A stretch of DNA of 64,000 nt from CALWOS01 sp963595735 (GTDB lineage: Bacteria; Bacillota; Clostridia; Oscillospirales; Oscillospiraceae), in NCBI GenBank assembly GCA_963595735.1, contig CAVBJJ010000008.1, forward strand, positions 12,416 through 76,415, given 5' to 3'. Of this stretch, positions 15,746-24,461 are shown piece by piece (position 1 is the first letter of the stretch; the number at the start of each line of letters is the position of its first letter). Made by a program: the position numbers and the translations under genes. Below the pieces are notes generated by a model that was not told the origin of the DNA, ran no database searches, and saw only the letters and a list, made by a program, of their open reading frames with translations.

Positions 15746-17388
15746 TGCCCATGAACAGCGTATCCTTCAAAAACTTCGTCACCATGGCCATGCTGGTGCT
15801 GCTAAGTTTTCTGATCCTGGGCGTGAGCGTGGTGCTGCTGGGGCGCAACTTTTTGCTCCAATCCCAGCAGCAGGAGCTGATCGCCTGCGCCCAGGAGACC
15901 TCCCGCTCCGTCCGCGCCCTGGGGTCGGAGGAATATTCCAGCTGGAACTTACAGCTGAGCCTTTCCGGCCTGGCCAATGTCAGCGGCGCTCGCATTCTGC
16001 TGGCCAACAGCGAGGGCTATGTGGCCATCTGCTCGGACAGCGATCTGATCTGTGAGCATCTCGGCCGGCAGATCTCCGCCAAAACCCTGACGGAGCTGGA
16101 GGCCGACGGCACCCAGCTGCACCCCACCACCCTGGATGGACTGTTCGACACGCCCCACTATGTGGCGCTGCAAACCATTGCCGATGATTCCGGCAACACG
16201 CTGGCCTATGTGCTGGCCGCCGGGGACACTCGCGATGCCTTTTCCCTGTACACGCCCTTTATCACTATGATGCTGGTGGTGGCGGTCGGCGTGCTTTTGT
16301 TTGCCATCTGCATGAGCTTTTATACCTCCCGCCGCCGGGCCGTTCCCCTGCGCGCCATGGCGGACGCCGCCCAGCGCTTTGCTCACGGGGATTTCTCCGT
16401 GCGGGTGGATGTGGACACGGAAACCGGAGACGAAATGGCCGCGCTGACCCAGAGCTTTAACGACATGGCGGACGCCATCGAGCAGAACGAGACCACCCGC
16501 AGCAATTTCATCTCCAATGTCTCCCACGAGCTGAAAACCCCCATGACCACCATTGCCGGCTTTGCCGACGGCATTCTGGACGGCACCATCCCCGCGGAGC
16601 AGCAGTCCCGCTATCTCCAGGTCATCTCCGCCGAGACCAAACGCCTGAACCGGCTGGTGCGGCAGATGCTGGATATGTCCCAGCTGCAGCGGAAAGACCC
16701 GGAGCAGCTGCTTTCCAAAAGCTTTGACCTGAGCGAAACACTGGTCAGCACCCTGCTCAACTTTGAAAAGAAGATCACGGACAAGGATCTGGACATGGAT
16801 CTGCAGCTGCCGGAAAGCGCCATGTGGGTGCTGGGCGACAAGGACTCCATCACCCAGGTCATCTATAATCTGGTGGACAACGCCGTTAAGTTCTCTCCTC
16901 CGGGGGCTGTTTTGCAGCTGCGGCTTTGGAAAGAAAACGGTAAGGCCTATGTGGCCGTGCGCAATCAGGGCGACACCATCCCGCCGGAGGATCTGCCCCT
17001 GATCTTCGACCGCTTCCACAAAACCGACCGCAGCCGCAGCAAGGACAAGGACGGCGTGGGACTGGGGCTGTACATCGTCAAGACCATTCTGGATAACCAC
17101 CGGCAGGATATCACCGTGACCAGCGAAAACGGCTGCACGGAGTTCACCTTTACCATGCTCCTGCGCCCGGCCAAGGCGGAAAAGCAGGAGCACGAAAAGC
17201 AGGCCAAGGCCGCCCAGAAGCCCAAGGCAGAGAAAAAGCCCAAGCAGCCCAAAGCGCCGAAACCGCCCAAGCAGTCAAAGCCGGAAAAGGCACAAAAGCC
17301 GCCCAAGCAGGCCAAACAGGCCAAAAAACCCCGGAACGGCAAGGAAAAGCCGGGATCGGAAACCGCCGAGTCCCAGGACAAAAGCTAG
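15745..17388 (+). CDS. Membrane sensor histidine kinase with a long Lys/Pro/Ala-rich C-terminal tail
   Basis: A 547-residue HAMP-type kinase. Membrane helices at about 13-35 and 172-195 flank an extracellular sensor domain. HAMP follows (about 195-247), then the phospho-accepting His in NVSHELKTPM, the N box in YNLVDNAVKF, and the G boxes in KDGVGLGLYIV. The catalytic core ends near residue 475. The last 70 or so residues are almost only K, P, A, Q and E (KPKQPKAPKPPKQSKPEKAQ and similar), an unusual cytoplasmic tail. It could bind nucleic acid or membrane phosphate, or just be disordered. It pairs with the overlapping response regulator. Confidence 0.93.
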   Translation: MPMNSVSFKNFVTMAMLVLLSFLILGVSVVLLGRNFLLQSQQQELIACAQETSRSVRALGSEEYSSWNLQLSLSGLANVSGARILLANSEGYVAICSDSDLICEHLGRQISAKTLTELEADGTQLHPTTLDGLFDTPHYVALQTIADDSGNTLAYVLAAGDTRDAFSLYTPFITMMLVVAVGVLLFAICMSFYTSRRRAVPLRAMADAAQRFAHGDFSVRVDVDTETGDEMAALTQSFNDMADAIEQNETTRSNFISNVSHELKTPMTTIAGFADGILDGTIPAEQQSRYLQVISAETKRLNRLVRQMLDMSQLQRKDPEQLLSKSFDLSETLVSTLLNFEKKITDKDLDMDLQLPESAMWVLGDKDSITQVIYNLVDNAVKFSPPGAVLQLRLWKENGKAYVAVRNQGDTIPPEDLPLIFDRFHKTDRSRSKDKDGVGLGLYIVKTILDNHRQDITVTSENGCTEFTFTMLLRPAKAEKQEHEKQAKAAQKPKAEKKPKQPKAPKPPKQSKPEKAQKPPKQAKQAKKPRNGKEKPGSETAESQDKS

Positions 17389-17536
17389 CATTTTCCCGCC
17401 ATTACGGGCTTTGGTCAAACTCTGTTCACAAACTACGGGCTTTTCTCCCCGCTGTTTACAATTCTTTCATATTATATTCATACGGAAGTTATTTTCCCTG
17501 TTTATACTCTAATCAAGCTCAAGGAGGAATTACGAT

Positions 17537-18946
17537 ATGCACAGCGACCACGGCAAGCATCGTAACAACTGGTATAGCTGCAGCTCCGAACCCCAAGGAG
17601 GCGCGCAGCCGCCTACCCCCCCTGTAGACGAAAACAAACCGGACTCCGGAGCTTCTTTCTCCGACCCGGCGGCGGCTCCTGCTTCGCAGGATTCCTCCCC
17701 CTTCTCCGCCGCCGGCCACCGGGATGAAACCAAGGATGCCTATTCCGGCACCGAGACCTACTGGCAGATCGTGGAAGACAACAAGCAGATCCGCACCAAG
17801 CGCCGTGTGGCGCTGGTGATCCTGTTTTCTGTCATCGCCGCGGCCATTCTGTTCAGCCTGATGTGGAACTTCTGGCTGGATCGGAACGCAGCCGGTCAGG
17901 CCGGGGGAACGCAGGCAACGCCTTACCGCAACATCGACGATTTCATTTCGGAATACTACACCGATGTCAGCGGCAAGAACGGTCTGGCTCGCACAGAAGC
18001 ACGCAGTGATTTAAGCATCACCGTTTCCGAGCCGGGCAGCGAGCTGAGTTTGCAGGAGATCTACGAGCGCATCGCGCCCTGTGTGGTGGGTCTGACCGCC
18101 ACCAGCGATCGCGGCAGCGCCTGGGGCTCCGGTGTGGTGATCGCGCCGGATGGCTACATCCTGACAAACGACCACATCATCGACACCCGGGATTCCGCCA
18201 CCGTCAGCTTCTCTGACGGCACCGAGCTGGAAGCCAAGCTGGTAGCCCACGACAGCCAAAGCGATTTGGCGCTGTTAAAGGTGGAGGCCGAAAACCTCGC
18301 CTACGCCCCGTTTGGAGACAGCGATCTGCTCCGCGCCGGCGACCAGGTCGTGGCCATCGGCAATCCCCTGGGAAAGGATTTCCAGGGCACCATGACCAAC
18401 GGCATCATCTCGGCCATCAGCCGGGAGGTTCCCTATAACGGTCACACCATGACGCTGTTACAAACCAATGCCGCCATCAACGAAGGCAACTCCGGCGGCC
18501 CCCTGGTCAATATGTATGGCCAGGTCATTGGTATCACCAATATGAAAATGATGTCCTCGGATCTTTCCATTGAGGGAATCGGCTTTGCCATCCCCACCAA
18601 CATGATCCAGGATATCGTGGATCAGCTGTTGGAAAGCGGCTACATCCCCGGCAGACCCTCCGTTGGCATCACGGTGGGCGCCATCCCCTCCAATGTGGCA
18701 GAGTATTATGACCTGCCGGAGGGCGTGTATATCACCGAGGTGGCGAAAGACTCCGGCGCGGAAAAAGCCGGCCTGCAGCCCGGCGATATCATCACAAAGG
18801 CAGAGGGCGAAGCGGTGGACAGCACCCAGGCTCTCAACGCCGTCAAGGACACCCTGCAGGTGGGCGACACCATCCACCTGACCATCTATCGGGATGGCCA
18901 AACGCTGGAAAAAGCGATCAAGCTGACCGAGACGGAAGCCGATTAA
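17537..18946 (+). CDS. htrA: HtrA/DegP-type trypsin-like serine protease with PDZ domain
   Basis: A 469-residue membrane-anchored protease of extracytoplasmic quality control. A disordered, Pro-rich cytoplasmic N-terminus (1-85) leads to one membrane helix (about 92-113). The S1C protease domain (about 165-350) shows the triad as His in LTNDHII, Asp in SQSDLALLKV and Ser in NEGNSGGPLVN. A single PDZ domain (about 365-465) contains KAGLQPGDIITKAEG. The ATG at 17537 follows AAGGAGG. It lies 148 bases after the kinase gene, so it may be co-expressed with the two-component system, as for CssRS/HtrA in Bacillus. Confidence 0.92.
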   Translation: MHSDHGKHRNNWYSCSSEPQGGAQPPTPPVDENKPDSGASFSDPAAAPASQDSSPFSAAGHRDETKDAYSGTETYWQIVEDNKQIRTKRRVALVILFSVIAAAILFSLMWNFWLDRNAAGQAGGTQATPYRNIDDFISEYYTDVSGKNGLARTEARSDLSITVSEPGSELSLQEIYERIAPCVVGLTATSDRGSAWGSGVVIAPDGYILTNDHIIDTRDSATVSFSDGTELEAKLVAHDSQSDLALLKVEAENLAYAPFGDSDLLRAGDQVVAIGNPLGKDFQGTMTNGIISAISREVPYNGHTMTLLQTNAAINEGNSGGPLVNMYGQVIGITNMKMMSSDLSIEGIGFAIPTNMIQDIVDQLLESGYIPGRPSVGITVGAIPSNVAEYYDLPEGVYITEVAKDSGAEKAGLQPGDIITKAEGEAVDSTQALNAVKDTLQVGDTIHLTIYRDGQTLEKAIKLTETEAD

Positions 18947-19068
18947 GATGCCCCCAAATTTACTGTTTCACCATCTAAAAATTTGATGTCTCACTTTTCC
19001 TCTCTATTTTTGCAGCGCCGGATCTACACCACCCGGCTGCTGCACCACTCCTCTCTTTTTTGACAGAA

Positions 19069-19092
19069 GCCCGGCTGAAAAGCCGGGTTTTT
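19069..19092 (+). terminator. Terminator of the htrA gene
   Basis: CCCGGCT and AGCCGGG close a GAAA tetraloop and are followed by five T residues. Confidence 0.85.
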
Positions 19093-19122
19093 GTCATGTT
19101 AAAAACTGCTTTCATACACAAA

Positions 19123-19168
19123 ACGGCGCTGCGGGAATTTTGCATTCCCACAGCGCCGTGTGATTTTT
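19123..19168. terminator. Bidirectional hairpin between htrA and the lipid kinase gene
   Basis: A 16-base arm (19123-19138) pairs with 19144-19159 with one mismatch, ending in T-rich sequence on both strands. It mainly serves the minus-strand lipid kinase gene. Confidence 0.75.
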
Positions 19169-19181
19169 TCAATATGCTCTT

Positions 19182-20090
19182 TTATGCTTTCGCGTCCGTG
19201 ACGATCTCCAGCGGGGCGTGGATATTCTCCAGCACCAGATCCTGATGCATTCCGCCGGCTTCGCCGTCCCGGGTCCAGGCCACAGGCTCCTCAAAGGTGA
19301 AGCGCACCCGCTTGCTGCGCAGCAGCATAATGTTGGAATTGTTATAATTGCGCGCCACGATCTGAGAGGCGATGATCGCCATGTCCGCAATATGTGCAGG
19401 CGGGCGAACCAGCAGCACCTCAAACACGCCGTCGCCCACTTCCACACGGGCGCCGTCAATGTCGTCCAGCTTTACCACGCCGCCCAGGCGGGTGGAGTTG
19501 TTCACGCTGCCGAAACACAGCTCCGTGTCCAATTCGCCGTCGTCGTATTCGATGTGTACCCGATGGCTGGGCAGCTTGGGCAGCTTGGGCATGATCTGCG
19601 CCAGATAGGCCAGATGTCCAAAGGCCTGCTTGACATCCTGGGGCGTTTCGTAGCTGATTTCCGTAAAGGCGCCAAAGGCCGCAATATAGCTGAAATAGCC
19701 GCAGTCTCCAAAGCGCCCCACATCGTAGGGCACCGGGTTGCCGTTGAGCGCCGTGCGCGCCGCCTTGATCGGGTTTCGGCTGATCCCCAGGCTGCTGGCC
19801 ACATCGTTGGCCGTGCCGGTGGGGATATAGGCCAGACGGGGGCGCTTTTCGTTTTCCATCAGCCCGCCCATCACATCCGAAAGGGTGCCGTCGCCGCCAA
19901 GACATAGCAGCATGTCGTATTGATTGCCGTATTTTGCGGCGATCTCTCTGGCATGGCCGGAGTATTGGGTAAAATACACCGTTGGCAGATAACCGCCCTC
20001 GTAAAGCTCCTGGGCAATATCCCCCAGGGCGTTGCGGAACATTCCATGACCGGCTACCGGATTGACCAGCAAAAGCAACGGTTTTTTCAT
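19182..20090 (-). CDS. Diacylglycerol kinase-family lipid kinase (YegS/DgkB-like)
   Basis: A 302-residue soluble kinase of the DAGK catalytic family, which phosphorylates diacylglycerol or a related lipid. Motifs are LLVNPVAGHG at the start, the nucleotide loop LCLGGDGTLSDVMGGL, and PTGTANDVASSLGI. The C-terminal sandwich domain follows. ATG 20090 is chosen because GAGGAA lies directly upstream; the frame to 20117 lacks a site. In Gram-positives DgkB recycles diacylglycerol released by lipoteichoic acid synthesis. Whether that applies here is not shown. Confidence 0.88.
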   Translation of the reverse strand: MKKPLLLLVNPVAGHGMFRNALGDIAQELYEGGYLPTVYFTQYSGHAREIAAKYGNQYDMLLCLGGDGTLSDVMGGLMENEKRPRLAYIPTGTANDVASSLGISRNPIKAARTALNGNPVPYDVGRFGDCGYFSYIAAFGAFTEISYETPQDVKQAFGHLAYLAQIMPKLPKLPSHRVHIEYDDGELDTELCFGSVNNSTRLGGVVKLDDIDGARVEVGDGVFEVLLVRPPAHIADMAIIASQIVARNYNNSNIMLLRSKRVRFTFEEPVAWTRDGEAGGMHQDLVLENIHAPLEIVTDAKA

Positions 20091-20173
20091 TGGCATTTCC
20101 TCCCTCACAAGCTGCAAATTGGCGAAAATTTTTGTAAAAAAATACCCGCCGACATTTCGCTTCAGGTGTGTTT

Positions 20174-20202
20174 ATCATAGCGCAGCGCCCCAGAAAAGTC
20201 AA
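20174..20202 (-). promoter_or_regulatory. Sigma-A promoter of the lipid kinase gene
   Basis: Minus-strand TTGACT (20202-20197) and TATGAT (20179-20174) are 17 bases apart, so the kinase has its own vegetative promoter although dpaAB lie upstream in the same direction. Confidence 0.75.
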
Positions 20203-20240
20203 GTTTGGCTTTACAATTCTGTAATATTATTTACATTCTC

Positions 20241-20867
20241 TTAAATTTTATTTTCGCCAGTCTGCTCCCCCGGAAAAGCCGCATCCCGCAGTAGCAGCGG
20301 CTGGATCTGCCGGCCGTTGAGCGCAGCGCGCACCGCCGCCCCCATCCGGCGGAAATCCGCCACCAGACTACAGGGCTTTTTAACCCAGTCGTCCTGACAG
20401 AAGGGCACAAAATACACCTGCTTGCGCCCCAGCAGAAGCCCGATGTTCGGCGCGGCGGTGGCAAGGCCATCGTTGGTGGACACCGCCAAAATCACCGGTC
20501 GGTGGTTGCGAAGCTGGCTCTTGGCCGCCATGGTCACACTGCTGTCCGCCACGCCGTGGGCCAGCTTTGCCAGGGTGTTTCCGGTGCAGGGGGCGATCAG
20601 CAGCGCATCCAGCAGCTTTTTCGGCCCGATCGGCTCCGCCTGCTGGATGGTGCAGATCGCCGGACGGCCACAGATCTCCTCCAGCTGCTTTTTGTGTACC
20701 TCCGCCGTGCCAAAGCGGCTGTCCGTTTTCGCCGCGTTGTCGGAGAGGATCGGGATCAGCTCGTATTCCCGCGCCAGCTCCGGCAGCTGGGAAAACACCT
20801 GCGCATAAGTACAGTAAGAGCCGCACATGGCAAAGCCCAGCCGAAGTTTTTCCTTATCCTTTTCCAT
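20241..20867 (-). CDS. dpaB: Dipicolinate synthase subunit B
   Basis: A 208-residue flavoprotein-like subunit that, with DpaA, makes dipicolinic acid in the mother cell for spore heat resistance. The start GFAMCGSYCTYAQVF and the block DALLIAPCTGNTLAKLAHGV, followed by DSSVTMAAKS, are the family hallmarks. The ATG at 20867 follows AAAGGAG and overlaps the end of dpaA by 14 bases. Confidence 0.93.
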   Translation of the reverse strand: MEKDKEKLRLGFAMCGSYCTYAQVFSQLPELAREYELIPILSDNAAKTDSRFGTAEVHKKQLEEICGRPAICTIQQAEPIGPKKLLDALLIAPCTGNTLAKLAHGVADSSVTMAAKSQLRNHRPVILAVSTNDGLATAAPNIGLLLGRKQVYFVPFCQDDWVKKPCSLVADFRRMGAAVRAALNGRQIQPLLLRDAAFPGEQTGENKI

Positions 20868-21726
20868 CTTCCCGCTCCTTTACAATATGATAAATCGTGT
20901 CCCGTATCATCGCGCCGACACTGGCCGGGGCAACCTCCCCCGGCAGATGCAGCGCCCACACCGTGTGCAACCCCAGCTCCCCGGCTGCGGCAAAATCCAC
21001 ACCACCGGGACGGGAGGCCAGATCCAGACACAGCGCCCCGGTCTTGCACTCCGCCAGCCGCGCCCGCCCCAAAACCGGCGCCGGCACGGTGTTCACGATC
21101 GCATCGAATTCCCCCAGCCGCCCCTCCAGCCGCCGGGTGTCCAGGGCGGTATAGCCCATGGCGCGGATCTGCGCCAGGTCGCTCCACTTCCGGGCGGAAA
21201 CGCTCACCCGGGCGCCCATCCCACGCAGACGATGCGCCAGCAGCTTGCCGATGCGGCCATAGCCCAGCACCAGCACCCGGGCGTCCCAGAGCGTAATGTC
21301 CATGTCCCGCAGCAGAATGGCCACCGCGCCCTCCGCCGTGGCAAGGGCGTTCATCACCGCCAGCTCCTCCCGGCGGAGATAGTCCACCAGCGTAAGCCCC
21401 CGCGCCGCCGCCAGGGCCTCCATCCCGGCATCCACCCGCCCGGCGCAGACCAGCTGCCCCGGACGCAGGACGGCAAACAGCGCCTCCATGGTCAGCTGCC
21501 GCTCCGACAGGGGCAAAAACAGCCCGCCGGTAGCATCCCGCGCCGGAAGCGGCAGAATAACGCAGTCCGCCTCCGCCACTGCCTCCCCCGGGGAATCCAC
21601 CTGCTCCAGCGCCGCACCGCCGGGGGCTTTTTCCAATCCGTAGCAGCGCAGCATTTGCCCGTCCGCCGCCAAAAGATGGCACAGCCGCATGATTCGGGCG
21701 TCTCCGCCCAGTACCGCATACCGCAC
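20854..21726 (-). CDS. dpaA: Dipicolinate synthase subunit A
   Basis: A 290-residue NAD(P)-binding subunit of dipicolinate synthase. An N-terminal domain (1-130) precedes a Rossmann fold with VLVLGYGRIGKLLAHRLRGM. DLASRPGGVDF and LPGEVAPASVGAMIRDTI are typical of the family. The start is GTG 21726, with AGGAGG 8 bases upstream. On the minus strand CATAGGATG, about 40 bases upstream, resembles a sigma-K -10, as expected for a mother-cell gene; this is weak evidence. It is divergent from thyA. Confidence 0.92.
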   Translation of the reverse strand: MRYAVLGGDARIMRLCHLLAADGQMLRCYGLEKAPGGAALEQVDSPGEAVAEADCVILPLPARDATGGLFLPLSERQLTMEALFAVLRPGQLVCAGRVDAGMEALAAARGLTLVDYLRREELAVMNALATAEGAVAILLRDMDITLWDARVLVLGYGRIGKLLAHRLRGMGARVSVSARKWSDLAQIRAMGYTALDTRRLEGRLGEFDAIVNTVPAPVLGRARLAECKTGALCLDLASRPGGVDFAAAGELGLHTVWALHLPGEVAPASVGAMIRDTIYHIVKEREDGKG

Positions 21727-21802
21727 ACCTATGACCTCCTGTCATTTTTTGTACCATCCTATGCCGCCGGATGGCGCAGTGTGCCTAAATCCTGCTCCCC
21801 CG

Positions 21803-21831
21803 TTGCGCATTTTCCGTTTCTGTGGTAAACT
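21803..21831 (+). promoter_or_regulatory. Sigma-A promoter of thyA-folA
   Basis: TTGCGC (21803-21808) and TAAACT (21826-21831) are 17 bases apart, about 30 bases upstream of the thyA ATG. Confidence 0.65.
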
Positions 21832-21863
21832 GCTGGGTAAGAACACACAAGGAGAGTTGCCCT

Positions 21864-22694
21864 ATGAGCCGTGCCGACACGATCTTCAAACAAAACTGCC
21901 GGGATATTCTGGAAAACGGATTCTGGGATACGGATCTGGAAGTGCGCCCCCGCTGGGACGACGGCGCCCCGGCGCACACCGTCAAGCGCTTTGGCATTGT
22001 CAACCGCTATGACCTGCGGGAGGAATTTCCCATCCTGACCCTGCGCCGCACCTTTCTCAAGTCCTGCATTGACGAACTGCTGTGGATCTGGCAGGCCAAA
22101 AGCAACAATGTCAACCAGCTGCGCACCCGAGTCTGGGACGCCTGGGCGGATGAGACCGGCTCCATCGGCAAGGCCTATGGCTATCAGCTGGCGCAAAAGC
22201 ACCACTATAAGGAGGGCGACTTTGACCAGGTAGACCGGGTGCTGTTCGACCTCAAGCACAATCCCGCCTCCCGGCGCATTATGACAAATCTGTATAACTT
22301 CAGCGACCTGTCCGAAATGGCGCTGTATCCCTGCGCCTACTCCATGACCTTTAATGTCACCGGGAACACCCTGAACACCATCCTCAACCAGCGCAGTCAG
22401 GATATGCTGGCCGCCAACAACTGGAATGTCTGCCAGTACGCCATCCTGACCCATATGTTCGCCCAGGCCTGCGGTCTGGAGGCCGGAGAGCTGGTGCATG
22501 TGATCGCGGACGCCCACATTTACGACCGCCATGTTCCCATTATCGAAAAGCTGCTGGAGCAGCCGGAGCTGCCCGCGCCCAAGCTGCACATCGACCCCGA
22601 GATAAAGGATTTTTACGCCTTTACCCGGGACAGCTTCCGCCTGGAAAACTATCAGTACCACGAATTTACAGATAAAATCCCCGTTGCCGTATAA
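21864..22694 (+). CDS. thyA: Thymidylate synthase (ThyA-type)
   Basis: A 276-residue folate-dependent enzyme converting dUMP to dTMP. The nucleophilic Cys is in MALYPCAYSMTF, the dimer-partner Arg in ASRRIMTNLYNFSD, and the C-terminal dUMP site in IADAHIYDRHV. Compared with E. coli ThyA, the usual CD-x-x-LG-x-PFN block is replaced by RSQDMLAANNWNVCQ, a divergent variant. The ATG at 21864 follows GGAGAG. The dihydrofolate reductase gene follows 24 bases later; that enzyme regenerates tetrahydrofolate from the dihydrofolate produced here. Confidence 0.93.
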   Translation: MSRADTIFKQNCRDILENGFWDTDLEVRPRWDDGAPAHTVKRFGIVNRYDLREEFPILTLRRTFLKSCIDELLWIWQAKSNNVNQLRTRVWDAWADETGSIGKAYGYQLAQKHHYKEGDFDQVDRVLFDLKHNPASRRIMTNLYNFSDLSEMALYPCAYSMTFNVTGNTLNTILNQRSQDMLAANNWNVCQYAILTHMFAQACGLEAGELVHVIADAHIYDRHVPIIEKLLEQPELPAPKLHIDPEIKDFYAFTRDSFRLENYQYHEFTDKIPVAV

Positions 22695-22718
22695 GGCCGT
22701 ATCAAAGGAGAACAAACC

Positions 22719-23201
22719 ATGGAAGCCATTGTTGCTGTTTATGAAAACTGGGGTATCGGCAAAGACGGTACCCAGCCGCTGGTGCTTTCCGCCGACCGGA
22801 AGCGCTTTCGCCAGCTCACCGGAAACCACGCCGTGATCGTCGGGCGCAAGACCCTGGCCGACTTTCCCGGCGGCAAGCCCCTGCCCGGCCGGCGCAATAT
22901 CGTGCTGAGCCGCAATGCCGAGTTGGAAATTCCCGGCGCGGAGGTCTGCTCCTCCCCCGCCATGGCGCTGCTGACCGTGTATAACGAGGAGAAGATTTTC
23001 CTGATCGGCGGCGCGTCCGTATATCAGATGATGCTGCCCTTTTGCCGCAAGGTCCATGTGACAAAAATCTTTTCCGCACCGGAGTGCGACAGCTTTTTCC
23101 CCGATCTGGACGCCGCCCCGGGCTGGAAATGCACCGAGACCGGCGAAATGCAGGAGGAAAACGGCGTTTCCTTCCGGTTCCTGACCTACGAACGGGAGTA
23201 A
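22719..23201 (+). CDS. folA: Dihydrofolate reductase
   Basis: A 160-residue enzyme reducing dihydrofolate to tetrahydrofolate with NADPH. Seen are the N-terminal strand EAIVAVYENWGIGKDG, the acidic substrate residue in SADRKRFRQLT, the cofactor motif AVIVGRKTL and the second dinucleotide motif IFLIGGASVYQ. The usual LPW before the acidic residue is QPL here, so inhibitor affinity may differ from model enzymes. The ATG at 22719 follows GGAG and the gene is in operon with thyA. Confidence 0.92.
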   Translation: MEAIVAVYENWGIGKDGTQPLVLSADRKRFRQLTGNHAVIVGRKTLADFPGGKPLPGRRNIVLSRNAELEIPGAEVCSSPAMALLTVYNEEKIFLIGGASVYQMMLPFCRKVHVTKIFSAPECDSFFPDLDAAPGWKCTETGEMQEENGVSFRFLTYERE

Positions 23202-23222
23202 ACCGAAAAGTGATTGCAGCCA

Positions 23223-23256
23223 ACCGGGCATTCTGTTTTTACGGAACGCCCGGTCG
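23223..23256 (+). terminator. Hairpin after folA
   Basis: ACCGGGC and GCCCGGT pair with a further A/T-rich inner stem and a T-rich loop. The trailing T run is short, so termination may be partial. Confidence 0.6.
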
Positions 23257-23280
23257 TTGTCTGATCACGCTGCCCTTGCC

Positions 23281-23309
23281 GCATAAATTTCCCCTTTTTC
23301 CACATACTA
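23281..23309 (+). promoter_or_regulatory. Sigma-G-like forespore promoter of spoVT
   Basis: GCATA (23281-23285) and CATACTA (23303-23309) are separated by 17 bases. They match the forespore sigma-F/sigma-G consensus (GHATR, then CATnHTA). spoVT is a sigma-G gene in B. subtilis. A small palindrome, ACCACAAG with CTTGTGGT (about 23319-23339), lies between promoter and ribosome site and could be an AbrB-type operator or RNA hairpin. Confidence 0.75.
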
Positions 23310-23354
23310 CCTCCAAAACCACAAGCGGGACTTGTGGTATCAGGAGGAACAAGA

Positions 23355-23897
23355 ATGATGAAAGCAACCGGTATTGTGCGGCGCATCGACGACCTGGGCA
23401 GAGTGGTGATCCCCAAGGAGATCCGCCGCACGCTGCGTATTCGGGAGGGCGACCCGCTGGAGATCTACACCGAAAAGGACGGCGAGGTCATTTTTAAGAA
23501 ATATTCCCCCGTTGGCGAGCTGCGGCAGTTTGCCGGACAGATCTGCGAGTCCATGGCAAAAACCACCGCCCAGACCGCCATTGTCTGCGACCGGGACAGC
23601 GTGATCGCCGCCGCCGGGGAGCAGAAGCGGCTGCTGCTGGAAAAATCCCTCAGTGCGGAGCTGTCCCAATGGATGACCCGGCGGAATCCTTACTGTCAGG
23701 CGGAACATACCGGGGCGCTGCCGGTCATGGCCGAGGACAGCAAGCCGGTGCTCAGCGCCGCCGCGCCGATCCTCTCCGCCGGGGATGTGCTGGGCTGTGT
23801 GGGGCTGATCGCCGGGGCGGACGAGACCGCCGGGCAGGCGGAGTCCACGCTGGTGCAGACCATCGCCGGATTTTTAGGGCGGCAGATGGAAAGCTGA
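23355..23897 (+). CDS. spoVT: Stage V sporulation protein T, AbrB-family regulator
   Basis: A 180-residue forespore transcription regulator. Residues 1-52 are the AbrB-type swapped-hairpin DNA-binding domain (GIVRRIDDLGRVVIPKEIRR). Residues about 56-178 form a GAF-like domain. The length matches SpoVT (178 in B. subtilis) and exceeds AbrB. ATG 23355 follows AGGAGG; the frame start at 23334 has no site. The sigma-G-like promoter just upstream agrees with the assignment. Confidence 0.93.
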   Translation: MMKATGIVRRIDDLGRVVIPKEIRRTLRIREGDPLEIYTEKDGEVIFKKYSPVGELRQFAGQICESMAKTTAQTAIVCDRDSVIAAAGEQKRLLLEKSLSAELSQWMTRRNPYCQAEHTGALPVMAEDSKPVLSAAAPILSAGDVLGCVGLIAGADETAGQAESTLVQTIAGFLGRQMES

Positions 23898-23915
23898 ATC
23901 TCCGCAATTTCACTC

Positions 23916-23944
23916 TTTACAAACCCGGTTTTCTATGCTAAGAT
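23916..23944 (+). promoter_or_regulatory. Sigma-A promoter of rpsO
   Basis: TTTACA (23916-23921) and TAAGAT (23939-23944), 17 bases apart, give a leader of about 113 nt before rpsO. Confidence 0.75.
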
Positions 23945-23950
23945 GAAACA

Positions 23951-24063
23951 GTATGTTCCCCCGGACTCGGTTTCTGGCAGATTCCTTTCTCCCTTTTACT
24001 GCGCCGGTGGGTAATTGCAAAACCGGCAGCCCTGCTGCCCCAATTCAGAAAGGAGAATCCCCT
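23951..24063 (+). promoter_or_regulatory. Candidate S15 autoregulatory leader of rpsO
   Basis: The leader contains a CCGGT/ACCGG hairpin (about 24003-24027) followed by GGCAGCCCTGCTGCC (about 24027-24041) just before the ribosome site. Stacked or branched helices in this position are how many bacterial rpsO leaders bind S15. No exact known motif is claimed. Confidence 0.4.
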
Positions 24064-24330
24064 ATGATCACCAAGGATCAGAAGACCACCGTTATTTCCG
24101 CCAACCGCACCCACGAGACCGACACCGGCTCCCCCGAGGTGCAGGTTGCCATCCTCACCGAGCGCATTCGTCAGCTGACCGAGCACCTGAAGCAGCATCC
24201 CAAGGACAACCACAGCCGTCTGGGTATGTACAAGATGGTCGGTAAGCGCCGTCGTCTGCTGGACTACCTGGCAAAGAAGGACATCGAGCGTTATCGTGCG
24301 CTGATCGCCAAGCTGGGCATCCGCAAGTAA
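24064..24330 (+). CDS. rpsO: 30S ribosomal protein S15
   Basis: An 88-residue protein of standard length that binds 16S rRNA early in 30S assembly. DTGSPEVQVAILTERIRQLT and KDNHSRLGMYKMVGKRRRLL are the family hallmarks. The ATG at 24064 follows GGAG. It precedes pnp, the classical rpsO-pnp arrangement. Confidence 0.97.
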   Translation: MITKDQKTTVISANRTHETDTGSPEVQVAILTERIRQLTEHLKQHPKDNHSRLGMYKMVGKRRRLLDYLAKKDIERYRALIAKLGIRK

Positions 24331-24373
24331 TTGCGGCCTGTGCCTGTTTTTTGAGGGTTATAGAAGGTTTTGT

Positions 24374-24410
24374 AAGGGAGAGACAAGTGAATCTGTCTCT
24401 CCCTTTTTTC
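24374..24410 (+). terminator. Terminator or attenuator between rpsO and pnp
   Basis: AAGGGAGAGACA (24374-24385) pairs perfectly with TGTCTCTCCCTT (24394-24405) and continues into a T run. Confidence 0.85.
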
Positions 24411-24461
24411 TTCCCGCCCTCTCCGGCACGGCCAAGCCTCCCGAGCTTTTCTTTTTCGTAT

